Assembly: GCF_029893355.1 (NCBI RefSeq)
Contig: NZ_JARZAI010000010.1
Coordinates: 202,665-266,664, forward strand
Source of the DNA: Kitasatospora sp. MAA4
GTDB lineage: Bacteria > Actinomycetota > Actinomycetes > Streptomycetales > Streptomycetaceae
Direction: 5' to 3'
DNA length: 64,000 bases
Part shown: positions 10,701-46,003 of the stretch, piece after piece
How the letters are laid out: the number at the start of each line of letters is the position of its first letter
Numbering within the stretch: position 1 is the stretch's first letter
The notes under the pieces: generated by a model
What the model was told of the DNA's origin: nothing
Seen by the model: the letters and a program-made list of their open reading frames with translations, nothing else
Database searches by the model: none
Program-made: the position numbers and the translations under genes

Positions 10701-13700
10701 GCGGTGAGCTCGTGCAGATGCCAGGCCGCATCCACCTTCGGCCGCAGCACGCCCGAGAGGCGCTCAGGGGTGAGCGAGGTGACCACACCGTCGTCCAGCA
10801 CACCGGCCGTGTGGATCACCGCGGTGAGCGGAACCCCCGCCAGCGTCTCGGCCAGCGCGGCGCGGTCCGCGACGTCGCAAGCCGCCACCACGACCTCCGC
10901 GCCGAGGCCGGTCAGTTCGGCCACCAGCTCCTCGGCACCGGGCGCGGCCAGACCGCGACGGCTCAGCAGCAGGAGACTGCGCACGCCGTGCTCGATGACC
11001 AGGTGACGCGCCACCTCGCGGCCCAGACCCCCCGTGCCACCGGTGACCAGGACTGTGCCCGACGCGTCCCAGCTCTCGGCGCCGACGGACGCACCCAGAC
11101 GGGCCAACCGGCCCACCAGCGCCACGCCGTCGCGTACCAGCACCTGCGGCTCCCCCGCCGCCAGCACCCGCGCCAGCGGCAACTCCGCATCGCCCTCCAC
11201 GTCCACCAGCAGGAACCGGCCCGGGTTCTCCGACTGCGCCGACCGCACCAGACCCCACACCGCCGCAGCAGCCAGATCCTCACCCGACACCGCGCCACGC
11301 GTCACGAACACCAGCCGCGAGCGGCTGAAGCGCTCCTCCGCCAACCACTCCCGCACCAGACCCAACACCCGCGCGGTGGTCACGTGCACGGACTCCACCA
11401 CAGCGCCGGAACCAACCAGCGGAACCAGCACCACTGCCTCGTCCCCGCCGACCTCTGCCAGCGAGGCGGCGTCGGCAGCGAGCGTCACGCTGCGCGGCGC
11501 CTCACCCGCGACCCGGTCCCCGACGGCCGGGACCCACTCCAGCGTCAGCAACGACCCCAGATCGGTGCCCAGTTGTGCGACCGATGCCGCCCCGAGGACG
11601 ACCTCCTCCGCCGAGAGCACAGGCGCGCCTTCGACATCGACCACCGCGAGGGACACAGCGTCCGGACTGGTCCTCACCAGCCGCGCCCGCACCACCGACG
11701 CGCCCGACGCGTGCAGCGATACGCCGGCCCAGGACTGCGGGACCATTTCCAGCGGCCCCAGCACCGAGGCCAGCAGCGCAGGGTGCAAGCCGAAGCGACC
11801 GGCATCACCCGTCAGCTCCGCCTCGACGAAGACCTCGTCCCCCCGCCGCCACACCGACCGCACCCCCGGCAGCCCGTCAGCGTCCACCACCACCGCACCA
11901 CGCGGCGGCCACACCGACGCATCGAACTCCGCCACCCGCTCACCCGCCACCAACACACCCGACGCATGCTCAACCCACGGACCGTCCACCACCCCCGCCC
12001 CACGCGAGAAGAAACCCACCGCGCGAGCACCGGACGCGTCTGGGCCGTCGATGCGCAGCTGGACGACCACGTCCCGGCCCTCGCCAAGCAGCAGTGGCGC
12101 AGACAGCGTCAGCGATTCCACCCGGTCGCAGCCGACCTGGTCACCGGCCCGGATCGCCTGCTCCAGGAAGCCCGCCGCCGGGAAGAGCACGGTCCCGTCC
12201 ACCAGCTGCTCGGCCAGCCACGGATGGTCCCGCAGCGACAGCCTGCCCGTGAACAGCACGCCCTCGGAGCCCGCGAGCGGGAGTGCTGCGCCGAGCAGGG
12301 GGTGCTCGGCCGCGATCAGCCCGACGGCCGTCACGTCGCCCGCGTCGGGTGACAGCGCGGGCCAGTAGCGCTCGCGCTGGAACGGGTAGGTGGGCAGATC
12401 CACCCGGCGGGCGCCGGTGCCCTCGAACACCCGCGACCAGTCCAGCCGGACGCCCGCCACATACAGCCGCGCGAGACCGGTCAGCAGCGCAGCCTCCTCC
12501 GGGCGGCCCCTGCGCAGGGCGGAAGCGGCGACGGCGTCCTCGACCAGCGCGGACAGCACACCGTCCGGGCCCAGCTCCAGGAACGCCGAGACACCCTCGC
12601 CCCTCAGCGCGTCCAGGCCATCGGCAAATCGGACGGCCTCGCGCACGTGCCGCACCCAGTACTCCGGCGTGCAGACCAACTCCGGCGACGCGACCTCACC
12701 CGTCACGTTCAACACCAGCGGGATGCGCGGCGCCTCGAAGGTCAGACCCGCCACCACCGCCCGGAACTCCTCCAGCATCGGATCCATCAACGGCGAGTGG
12801 AACGCATGCGACACCCGCAGCCGGGTGCTCTTGCCGAAATGCCCGCAGACCGCCTCCACGGCCTCCTCCGCACCGGAGATCACCACCGACGACGGACCGT
12901 TCACCGCCGCAATCGACACCAACTCACCCAGCAGCGGCAGAACTTCAGCCTCCGACGCCCGCAACGCCACCATCGCACCACCCGGCGGCAGCGCCTGCAT
13001 CAGGCGACCACGCGCCGCGACCAGCGCACACGCATCCGCCAGCGAGAACACCCCCGCCACATGCGCAGCCGCCACCTCACCGATCGAATGACCCGCCACG
13101 AAGTCCGGCACCACGCCCCACGACTCGACCAGCCGGAAGAGCGCCACCTCCACCGCGAACAACCCCGCCTGCGCAAAGTCCGTCCGGCTCAACAGCTCCT
13201 CATCCTCACCCCACACAACCTCCCGCACCGGCACCTCGAACCCGGCACACACCGCATCGAACGCCTCCGCGAACACCGGGAAACGGGCATACAACTCCCG
13301 TCCCATCCCCAGCCGCTGAGACCCCTGCCCCGAGAACAACAGCGCCAGCGACCGCTCCACCGCCACCCCCCGCGCAACCTCCACACCATCCACCAGCACA
13401 GCCCGATGCACGAAGTCCGTACGCCCCGCCAACGTATAGCCCGCATCCAGAGCGGGCAGCCCAGCAAGCCTCGACAGCTGCGCATCCAGCGCCGCCTCCG
13501 ACTTGCCCGACACCACCCACGGCACCACCACACCCGCCAGCACGGACCCCTCAGCATCAACTGGCGGCACCTGCTCGACAATCACATGCGCATTGGTCCC
13601 GCTGATCCCGAACGACGACACGCCCGCGCGCCAAGGCCGGTCCACCGCGGGCCAGTCGGTCGACTCCGTCAGGAGCGCCACATCCCCGGCCGACCAGTCC

Positions 13701-14944
13701 ACGTGCGTGGACGGCTCGTCCACATGCAACGTCCGCGGCAGCACACCTTGCCGCATCGCCAGCACCATCTTGATCACGCCCGCGACACCCGCCGCCGCCT
13801 GCGTGTGCCCGATGTTCGACTTCACCGACCCAAGCCACAACGGGTGTTGACGCTTCTGCCCGTACGTCGCCAGCAGCGCCTGCGCCTCGATCGGGTCGCC
13901 CAGCGGCGTCCCCGTCCCATGCCCCTCCACCACGTCCACCTCAGCGCCGGACAGACCCGCGCTCGCCAACGCCTGCCGGATCACCCGCTGCTGCGACGGA
14001 CCGTTCGGCGCGGTGAAGCCGTTGCTCGCGCCGTCCTGGTTCACCGCCGACCCGCGCACCACCGCCAACACCTGATGCCCGTTGCGCCGCGCATCGCTCA
14101 GCCGCTCCAACACCAGCAGGCCGACGCCCTCCGCCCAGCCCGTGCCGTCCGCCGCGTCCGCGAATGCCTTGCACCGCCCGTCCGAGGCCAGGCCGCCCTG
14201 TCGGCTGAACTCCATCAGCGAGCCGGGCGTCGACATGACGTTCACTCCGCCGGCCAGCGCCAGCGAGCACTCGCCCGAGCGCAGCGCCTGGACCGCCCAG
14301 TGGAGTGCCACCAGGGACGAGGAGCACGCCGTGTCGACCGTCACGGCCGGGCCCTCCAGGCCCAGCGTGTACGAAAGGCGGCCGGAGGTGGCGCTGGCGG
14401 CGATGCCGGTGCCGATGTCACCGGTGGCGTCCGCCAGCGAGCGCACCAGGAGGTACGCGTAGTCCTGGCCGTTCGTGCCGACGAAGACGCCGGTCCGGCT
14501 GCCGCGCAGCGACACCGGGTCGATCCCGGCCCGCTCGAACGCCTCCCAGGAGGTTTCGAGCAGCAGCCGCTGCTGCGGGTCCATCGAAACGGCCTCGCGC
14601 GGCGAGATGCCGAAGAAATCGGCGTCGAAGTCCGCGACGGTGTCCAGGAATCCGCCGCCCCGGCTCACCTTGGTGCCGCGTGCGTCGGTGCCGGCCTGCC
14701 GCAGGGCGTCGAGGTCCCAGCCCCGGTCGGTGGGGTAGTCGGACATCGCGTCGGTGCCGGAGGACACCAGGTCCCAGAGGTCCTCCGGTGAGGTGACGCC
14801 GCCGGGGTAGCGGCAGCTCATCGCGACGATGGCGATCGGCTCGGTGGCCGCGGCGAGCAGCTTCCGGTTCTGCCGCCGCAGCCGCTCGGCCTCCTTCAGC
14901 GAGGACCGGAGGGCTTCGGCAACCTTGTCTTGGGGCATGGTCAT
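4757..14944 (-). CDS. Modular type I polyketide synthase, two modules, both KS-AT(malonyl)-DH(inactive)-KR-ACP
   Basis: Second PKS of the line (3395 aa), occupying the place of NysJ/AmphJ after the six-module protein. N-terminal docking helix starts MTMPQDKVAEALRSSLKEAE. Module A: KS ~36-459, AT ~537-852 (GHSIGE, HAFH), DH ~879-1126, KR ~1296-1469, ACP ~1592-1652. Module B: KS ~1667-2089, AT ~2169-2482, DH ~2515-2779, KR ~2955-3132, ACP ~3252-3312, then a C-terminal docking helix (STDEVFAFIDNELGRL). Both KRs have TGGTGGLG, LDD and intact Ser/Tyr/Asn. Both DHs have lost catalysis: in A the HxxxG His is Gln (codon 12206-12208) and the Asp is Ala; in B the His is Tyr (TAC, 7304-7306) and the Asp is Glu. 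Each module should leave a hydroxyl. The ATG at 14944 has GGAGAG six bases upstream and lies 13 nt after the previous stop. NysJ as I recall it has three modules including an ER, so this line differs. Confidence 0.95.
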   Translation of the reverse strand: MTMPQDKVAEALRSSLKEAERLRRQNRKLLAAATEPIAIVAMSCRYPGGVTSPEDLWDLVSSGTDAMSDYPTDRGWDLDALRQAGTDARGTKVSRGGGFLDTVADFDADFFGISPREAVSMDPQQRLLLETSWEAFERAGIDPVSLRGSRTGVFVGTNGQDYAYLLVRSLADATGDIGTGIAASATSGRLSYTLGLEGPAVTVDTACSSSLVALHWAVQALRSGECSLALAGGVNVMSTPGSLMEFSRQGGLASDGRCKAFADAADGTGWAEGVGLLVLERLSDARRNGHQVLAVVRGSAVNQDGASNGFTAPNGPSQQRVIRQALASAGLSGAEVDVVEGHGTGTPLGDPIEAQALLATYGQKRQHPLWLGSVKSNIGHTQAAAGVAGVIKMVLAMRQGVLPRTLHVDEPSTHVDWSAGDVALLTESTDWPAVDRPWRAGVSSFGISGTNAHVIVEQVPPVDAEGSVLAGVVVPWVVSGKSEAALDAQLSRLAGLPALDAGYTLAGRTDFVHRAVLVDGVEVARGVAVERSLALLFSGQGSQRLGMGRELYARFPVFAEAFDAVCAGFEVPVREVVWGEDEELLSRTDFAQAGLFAVEVALFRLVESWGVVPDFVAGHSIGEVAAAHVAGVFSLADACALVAARGRLMQALPPGGAMVALRASEAEVLPLLGELVSIAAVNGPSSVVISGAEEAVEAVCGHFGKSTRLRVSHAFHSPLMDPMLEEFRAVVAGLTFEAPRIPLVLNVTGEVASPELVCTPEYWVRHVREAVRFADGLDALRGEGVSAFLELGPDGVLSALVEDAVAASALRRGRPEEAALLTGLARLYVAGVRLDWSRVFEGTGARRVDLPTYPFQRERYWPALSPDAGDVTAVGLIAAEHPLLGAALPLAGSEGVLFTGRLSLRDHPWLAEQLVDGTVLFPAAGFLEQAIRAGDQVGCDRVESLTLSAPLLLGEGRDVVVQLRIDGPDASGARAVGFFSRGAGVVDGPWVEHASGVLVAGERVAEFDASVWPPRGAVVVDADGLPGVRSVWRRGDEVFVEAELTGDAGRFGLHPALLASVLGPLEMVPQSWAGVSLHASGASVVRARLVRTSPDAVSLAVVDVEGAPVLSAEEVVLGAASVAQLGTDLGSLLTLEWVPAVGDRVAGEAPRSVTLAADAASLAEVGGDEAVVLVPLVGSGAVVESVHVTTARVLGLVREWLAEERFSRSRLVFVTRGAVSGEDLAAAAVWGLVRSAQSENPGRFLLVDVEGDAELPLARVLAAGEPQVLVRDGVALVGRLARLGASVGAESWDASGTVLVTGGTGGLGREVARHLVIEHGVRSLLLLSRRGLAAPGAEELVAELTGLGAEVVVAACDVADRAALAETLAGVPLTAVIHTAGVLDDGVVTSLTPERLSGVLRPKVDAAWHLHELTAHLNLSAFVLFSSISGVMGSAGQGNYAAGNVFLDALAQHRRSRGLAAQSLAWGAWAQTSGMTGTLSDADMHRINASGVPPLTVAQGLALLDAAMTVDAPFLVPLGLTIGAKAVPGEVPPLFRSLFRPSRRLAATADGGAGTVAALVTQLSDLREADRIRYVVDLVRTEASGVLGHASAKSVDPAREFRDLGVDSLTALELRNRLTAVTGLRLPATLVFDYPSPTVLAEHLLAQLLDEHGDLGTPAVAADVDSDDPIVIVGMACRMPGGVDTPEGLWDLVSEGREGMTAFPTDRGWDLEALFGSGPEGRSASAARQGGFLTELGAFDAGFFGISPREALAMDPQQRLLLETSWEAFERAGIDPVSLRGSRTGVFVGTTGQDYATLVMNSREDVEGHASTGLANSVISGRVSYALGLEGPALTIDTACSSSLVAMHLAAHSLRSGECSMALAGGVTVLSTPMAFLGFSRQGGLATDGRCKAFADAADGTGWSEGVGVLVLERLSDARRNGHEVLAVVRGSAVNQDGASNGLTAPNGPSQQRVIRQALANAGLSGAEVDAVEGHGTGTPLGDPIEAQALLATYGQERQHPLWLGSVKSNIGHTQAAAGVAGVIKMVLAMRHGVLPRTLHVDAPSTHVDWSEGAVRLLTEPTPWPETARPWRAGVSSFGLSGTNAHVVLEQAPAAVVDEPVVLAGVVVPWVVSGRSEAALDARLSQLAGLPALDAGYSLAGRTDFAHRAVLVDGVEVARGVAVERSLALLFSGQGSQRLGMGRELYARFPVFAEAFDAVCAQFDGPVRDVVWGEDQELLNRTDFAQAGLFAVEVALFRLVESWGVVPDFVAGHSIGEVAAAHVAGVFSLADACALVAARGRLMQALPTGGAMVALRASEEEVLPLLGEFVSIAAVNGPSSVVISGTEDAVEEVCGHFGKSSRLRVSHAFHSPLMDPMLEDFRAVLAGLTFEAPRIPLVSNVTGAVASPELVCTPEYWVRHVREAVRFADGLDALTSEGVSAFLELGPDGVLSALVEDAVAAPALRRGRPEEAALLTGLAQLHVAGVRLDWSQAFEGTGARRMDLPTYPFQRERYWPEPAAQPGDVTGAGLTPAEHPLLGAAVPLADSASALLTGRLSLKSHPWLADYTVNGVVVFPATGFLELAVRAGDQVGCDRVGELTLTEPLVLSQDGAVAIQVWVGSPDDSGARAVSCYARPADAAPEEPWTRHATGTLADADADAQSVEFDAAQWPPRDAVAVDMDGFYEPSAFGPAFRTVRSVWQRDDEVFVEAALSGLVGDAGAFGLHPALLEAAVQVVGFAGVDDEELLLPSRWTGVSLHATGATSVRLRVVRTGADSVSVAVADTEGLPVLSVESVLLSAPPIALAPASDAGLDGLLTLEWVPVAGNRVAAEVPRSVTLAPDADSLAGVGCEAVVLVPLAGSGAVVESVHATTARVLSLVREWLAEERFAGSRLVFVTRGAVSGEDLAGAAAWGLVRSAASEHPGRFVLLDIEKDEDIATALPGLAGEAQFAVRDGVLRVGRLARLGTSVGAATWDPSGTVLVTGGTGGLGREVARHLVAEHGVRSLLLLSRRGLEAPGAEELVVELAALGAEVTVTACDVADRAALAAVLAGVPITAVIHTAGVLDDGVVTSLTPERLSGVLRPKVDAAWHLHELTAHQNLSAFVLFSSISGVMGSAGQGNYAAGNVFLDALAQHRRSRGLAAQSLAWGAWAQATGMTGTLSDADMHRINASGVPPLTVAQGLALLDAAMTVDRAYLVPIGRAAGAMRMQGEVPALLRGLVRGTRRAAATGGGGAGTTAALAARVRGLRDGERLRFVVDLVRTEAAGVLGHASAKSLDVTREFRDLGVDSLTAVELRNRLTAVTGLRLPATLVFDYPSPVVLADHLLAELLDERGAAEGPSLLAELDRLDAVLTAGEPDELTRAAVSARLRHLLEKWREADADGAAASVAERIESASTDEVFAFIDNELGRLSDR
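5402..6134. repeat. KR-coding repeat, copy 2 of 3
   Basis: Second-module KR of the two-module PKS; nearly identical to 152-884. Confidence 0.8.
7450..8600. repeat. AT-coding repeat, copy 2 of 4
   Basis: AT of the second module of the two-module PKS; highly similar to 2165-3310, with the similarity continuing into the KS (to about 9440). Confidence 0.8.
10413..11120. repeat. KR-coding repeat, copy 3 of 3
   Basis: First-module KR of the two-module PKS. It begins at the shared bases around the 'gtcgacggtcatcgcggcg' segment and is more diverged than the other two copies in its NADPH-binding half. Confidence 0.75.
12372..13595. repeat. AT-coding repeat, copy 3 of 4
   Basis: AT of the first module of the two-module PKS. 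It is the closest match to the AT of module 5 of the six-module PKS (21740-22975), sharing the same linker text on both sides. Confidence 0.85.
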
Positions 14945-14957
14945 GATCCGCTCTCCG

Positions 14958-43190
<28,233 letters not shown>

Positions 43191-43258
43191 CAACTCAACC
43201 CATCCCCAGCGCAGCACCGGCATTCCCGCACACCAGCGGCCAGTGTCCGGCGACCGCG

Positions 43259-43274
43259 CCAGGAAAACCCCTAG
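43259..43274 (-). promoter_or_regulatory. Putative PimM/AmphRIV-type (PAS-LuxR) operator, PKS side
   Basis: Read on the minus strand this is CTAGGGGTTTTCCTGG, matching 13 of 16 positions of the known PimM consensus CTVGGGAWWTCCCBAG. It ends 69 nt before the six-module PKS start, a plausible activator position. The match was made by eye; the regulator gene itself is outside the window. Confidence 0.5.
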
Positions 43275-43306
43275 TGATCGCCACCGGTCGCAAGGGGCCT
43301 GCGAGA

Positions 43307-43322
43307 CTAGGGATTTGCCGGG
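43307..43322 (+). promoter_or_regulatory. Putative PimM/AmphRIV-type operator, second copy
   Basis: CTAGGGATTTGCCGGG matches 14 of 16 consensus positions of CTVGGGAWWTCCCBAG. It lies 48 nt centre to centre from the first site and 24 nt before the GTG of the small gene at 43346, so it could serve that gene, the PKS, or both. Confidence 0.55.
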
Positions 43323-43345
43323 CTCTCCCGGCGCACGATCGAAGG

Positions 43346-43660
43346 GTGCTGGACGACCTCGACCAACTCGAACTCACCGAACCGGGCGCGGACGCGGACG
43401 CGGAAGGGCTCGACCTCCTCGCCCTCCTCGACCAACAGCTCATCGCCCGGCTGCTGTTGAGGGTGCGCTGGGCCCGCGAGCAGCAGCTCCAGCGGCGGGC
43501 CGTCGGCCTGCCGGCCACCGCGCTGGCCCAGGAGAACGCGATGCTGCGCCAGTACGTCGCCCGGCTCGGACCGGACGGCGCCGGCATCGCCCTGGCGATC
43601 CTCGCGCTGTCCGCCCCCGCAGCCCGTCCGCTGCCGGCCGACCCCGCAACCGACCGCTGA
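43346..43660 (+). CDS. Small protein of unknown function between the PKS and dehydratase genes
   Basis: 104 aa if it starts at the GTG at 43346; a longer in-frame GTG at 43274 overlaps the putative operator. I do not recognise the family. It has an acidic N-terminus, then a Leu/Gln/Arg-rich helix-prone stretch (LLALLDQQLIARLLLRVRWA) that could be a coiled coil, then an Ala/Pro-rich tail; no signal peptide. Codon use is strongly GC3-biased in this frame only, and it ends just before a perfect terminator hairpin, so I take it as real. The GAAGG before the GTG at 43346 is too close to act as a normal SD, so the start is uncertain or leaderless. It is oriented opposite to the PKS and convergent with the GDP-mannose dehydratase. 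Confidence 0.6.
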   Translation: MLDDLDQLELTEPGADADAEGLDLLALLDQQLIARLLLRVRWAREQQLQRRAVGLPATALAQENAMLRQYVARLGPDGAGIALAILALSAPAARPLPADPATDR

Positions 43661-43667
43661 GCGCACC

Positions 43668-43715
43668 AACGCCCGTCGGGTACCCGGCCGTTCGACCGGG
43701 TACCCGACGGGCGTT
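43668..43715. terminator. Bidirectional intrinsic terminator, perfect 20-bp stem
   Basis: AACGCCCGTCGGGTACCCGG (43668-43687) is repeated inverted without mismatch at 43696-43715 around an 8-nt loop. It sits between the stop of the + strand small gene (43660) and the end of the convergent dehydratase gene (43732), so it can stop both transcripts. Confidence 0.85.
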
Positions 43716-43731
43716 CGCACTCCTGCCGGCA

Positions 43732-44769
43732 CTACCAGCGCGCCCCGGAGAGCATCGCGCCGTAGTCCCGGACCAGTTGGGCCTGGTTGAGGTCCGACTC
43801 CACCATCATCCGCATCAGTTCGGCGAAGTCCACCTCCGGCTCCCAACCCAGCTCCTGACGGGCGTTGGAGGAGTCCGCGCAGAGCGTCTCCACCTCGGCC
43901 GGGCGGACCAGACCGGGATCGACCACGACGTGCTCCTCCCAGTCGAGGCCCACGCACTCGAACGCGATCCGCGCCGCATCCCGGACCGAGTGCATCCGCC
44001 CGGTACCCACCACGTAGTCACCCGGGCTGTCCTGTTGGAGCATCAGGTGCATCGCGCGGACGTAGTCGCCCGCGAAACCCCAGTCGCGCACCGCGTCCAG
44101 GTTGCCCAGGCTCAGCCTGTCCTGGAGCCCGAGCTTGATCTGCGCCACCGCCAGCGAGATCTTCCGGGTCACGAACTCCGCACCGCGACGCGGCGACTCG
44201 TGATTGAACAGGATCCCCGAAACGCCGTACATGCCATAGGACTCACGGTAGTTGAGGGTGATGTAGTGCCCGTACGCCTTGGCCACCCCGTACGGACTGC
44301 GCGGATGGAACGACGTCGACTCGCTCTGCGGCGCCTCCACCACCTTGCCGAACATCTCGGAGGAGGACGCCTGGTAGAACCGTATCTGCCCCGAGGTGTC
44401 ACCCCCGGCGGACGGCTTGTTCAGCCCGCTCACCAGCCGGATCGCCTCCAGCACCCGCAGCACGCCGGTCCCGTTGACCTCGGTCACCAACTCCGCCTGC
44501 TGCCAGGACATCGGCACGAACGAGATGGCCCCCAGGTTGTAGACCTCGTCCGGCTGCACCGCGTCCACCGCCGAGACCAGACTGCCCTGGTCCATCAGAT
44601 CGCCGTCCACAAAACGCAGCCCCGGAATCAACTGCGCTATCCGGTCCTTGCGCGGATTCGCCTGCCCCCTGCTGAGCCCCCACACCTCGTACCCGAGCCC
44701 GATCAGGTGCTCGGCCAGATACGAGCCGTCCTGCCCGGTCACGCCGGTGATCAACGCACGCTTGGACAT
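43732..44769 (-). CDS. gmd: GDP-mannose 4,6-dehydratase (NysDIII/AmphDIII-type)
   Basis: 345 aa, cytosolic short-chain dehydrogenase/reductase fold. It converts GDP-D-mannose to GDP-4-keto-6-deoxy-D-mannose, the first committed step to GDP-mycosamine in polyene macrolide pathways. Visible signs: NAD(P)-binding GVTGQDGSYLAE at residue ~9, the SSSEMFG segment with the catalytic Ser/Glu, SPYGVAKAYGHY carrying the YxxxK pair, and NHESPRRGAEFVTRKI of the substrate-binding part. Length is normal for GMD. The ATG at 44769 follows AAAGGGGAACGG. It shares strand with the PKS but is a separate transcription unit, with a terminator behind it and its own promoter with a PimM-like site. The same gene lies beside nysI and amphI, which supports the cluster assignment. 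A role in cell-surface GDP-6-deoxysugar synthesis is the alternative. Confidence 0.93.
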   Translation of the reverse strand: MSKRALITGVTGQDGSYLAEHLIGLGYEVWGLSRGQANPRKDRIAQLIPGLRFVDGDLMDQGSLVSAVDAVQPDEVYNLGAISFVPMSWQQAELVTEVNGTGVLRVLEAIRLVSGLNKPSAGGDTSGQIRFYQASSSEMFGKVVEAPQSESTSFHPRSPYGVAKAYGHYITLNYRESYGMYGVSGILFNHESPRRGAEFVTRKISLAVAQIKLGLQDRLSLGNLDAVRDWGFAGDYVRAMHLMLQQDSPGDYVVGTGRMHSVRDAARIAFECVGLDWEEHVVVDPGLVRPAEVETLCADSSNARQELGWEPEVDFAELMRMMVESDLNQAQLVRDYGAMLSGARW

Positions 44770-44879
44770 CCGTTCCCCTTTCGCGCCACGGAATTACTCC
44801 TACCGCGGGGTCGAAGTCCGCGATCCCGGACGTCCCTCGCAGGCCGTTTCCCGGCAGGGTCAGCGAAACACGGAACAAG

Positions 44880-44895
44880 CTAAGGAATTTTCGAG
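44880..44895. promoter_or_regulatory. Putative PimM/AmphRIV-type operator upstream of gmd
   Basis: CTAAGGAATTTTCGAG matches 13 of 16 consensus positions read on either strand. It lies 110 nt upstream of the gmd start and about 93 nt before the divergent membrane-protein gene. Confidence 0.45.
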
Positions 44896-44987
44896 ACTTC
44901 GAGGCCCCCCGCCCACCCACCGCAACCAAGATCGGCACGGGCTCGTCCCCCTAGTGGATCGAAGGCACCGAACACCAGGGGGACACG

Positions 44988-45995
44988 ATGGCCGCGGCCG
45001 AACCGCACAATCCGTACGCAGCGGCGGACTGGCGCCTACCGGAGCCGTCCACACCGAGCCCGCGGCGGCGGGTCCTCGCCCTCGGATCGGCCTGCGCCCT
45101 CCCGTCGTTGACCTCGGTGGCCCTCGGCAGCGCCGTCCCGTACCTCGACGGCACGGGCGTCCAGGATCTACTGGCGAGCGCTCGCGTGATGCTGACGCTC
45201 GCGACGGCGATCCCGGCGCTCTTCTTCGCACTGCACGCCCTGCGGCCGTCCGGCCCTCGGCGGCGCTGGCTGCTGGCGCCCGCGCTGATCGCGGTCGCCC
45301 TCGCCGCGACCGGGGCGCTGGGCCACCTGCTGCCCTTCCGCCCCGGCCTGCTGAGCGTACTGGTCTTCGCCCTCCCGTCCTTCGCGCTGGCCGGCGCCGC
45401 GGTGCTGCGCTCTCGCGCCGCTCTGCTGACGGCCGCCGGCCTGCTGCTGGGCGTATTCGCCCTCGCGCTGCCCCTCCGAGCGGCGCAGCAGGAGATCGGC
45501 GTCCAGGACCTGCTGATCGGCACCGGCATCCCGTCCCGGTCCCTACTGCAACCGATCACCTCACCCGGGGTGGAGGTCACCGGGTTGAGCTCACAGGGAC
45601 GGCAGGCGGTCTTCGTGTTCAGTGATCAGCAGGACCTGGACGACGGCAGCGGCGGATTCAGCAGCGCCTTCGAAAAGGCCGCGGTCGAGACGATCTCCCC
45701 GGGCTACAGCGATCCCTGCAACCGCCCTCTGCTGTCCGCGGACGGTGAGCGCCTCACCACCAGTCCGCTCACGCCCTGCTTTCCGGAGCCGGGCGGCCTG
45801 TGGTCCGACGGCGCGAGCCAGTACGTCCTGCAACGCGACGGCCTCACCATCACGCTGTCCGCCGCCCCCAACCTGAGCACCCTCCACGGGCACGTCGCCC
45901 CGGCCATCCTGTCGACCCATCCCGTCACCGACCCCGAACTGCGCACCCTGGAGGGCTGGTTCCCCTACAGCTGGCTCGGCGTACTGCTGCTCTGA
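44988..45995 (+). CDS. Membrane protein of unknown function, about five transmembrane helices
   Basis: 335 aa; family not recognised. A short Pro-rich cytoplasmic N-terminus is followed by about five hydrophobic segments (residues ~28-50, 67-85, 93-114, 120-139, 143-162). A ~170-residue polar C-terminal domain, probably outside the membrane, contains two Cys (SDPCNRPL and TPCFPEPGG) that could form a disulphide. The start follows AGGGGGA. It is divergent from gmd and is the first gene outside the polyene cluster; nothing in it suggests macrolide export (no ABC or MFS motifs). The end is followed within about 10 nt by the tRNA-like gene on the other strand. Confidence 0.75.
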   Translation: MAAAEPHNPYAAADWRLPEPSTPSPRRRVLALGSACALPSLTSVALGSAVPYLDGTGVQDLLASARVMLTLATAIPALFFALHALRPSGPRRRWLLAPALIAVALAATGALGHLLPFRPGLLSVLVFALPSFALAGAAVLRSRAALLTAAGLLLGVFALALPLRAAQQEIGVQDLLIGTGIPSRSLLQPITSPGVEVTGLSSQGRQAVFVFSDQQDLDDGSGGFSSAFEKAAVETISPGYSDPCNRPLLSADGERLTTSPLTPCFPEPGGLWSDGASQYVLQRDGLTITLSAAPNLSTLHGHVAPAILSTHPVTDPELRTLEGWFPYSWLGVLLL

Positions 45996-46003
45996 CCACC
46001 CTG

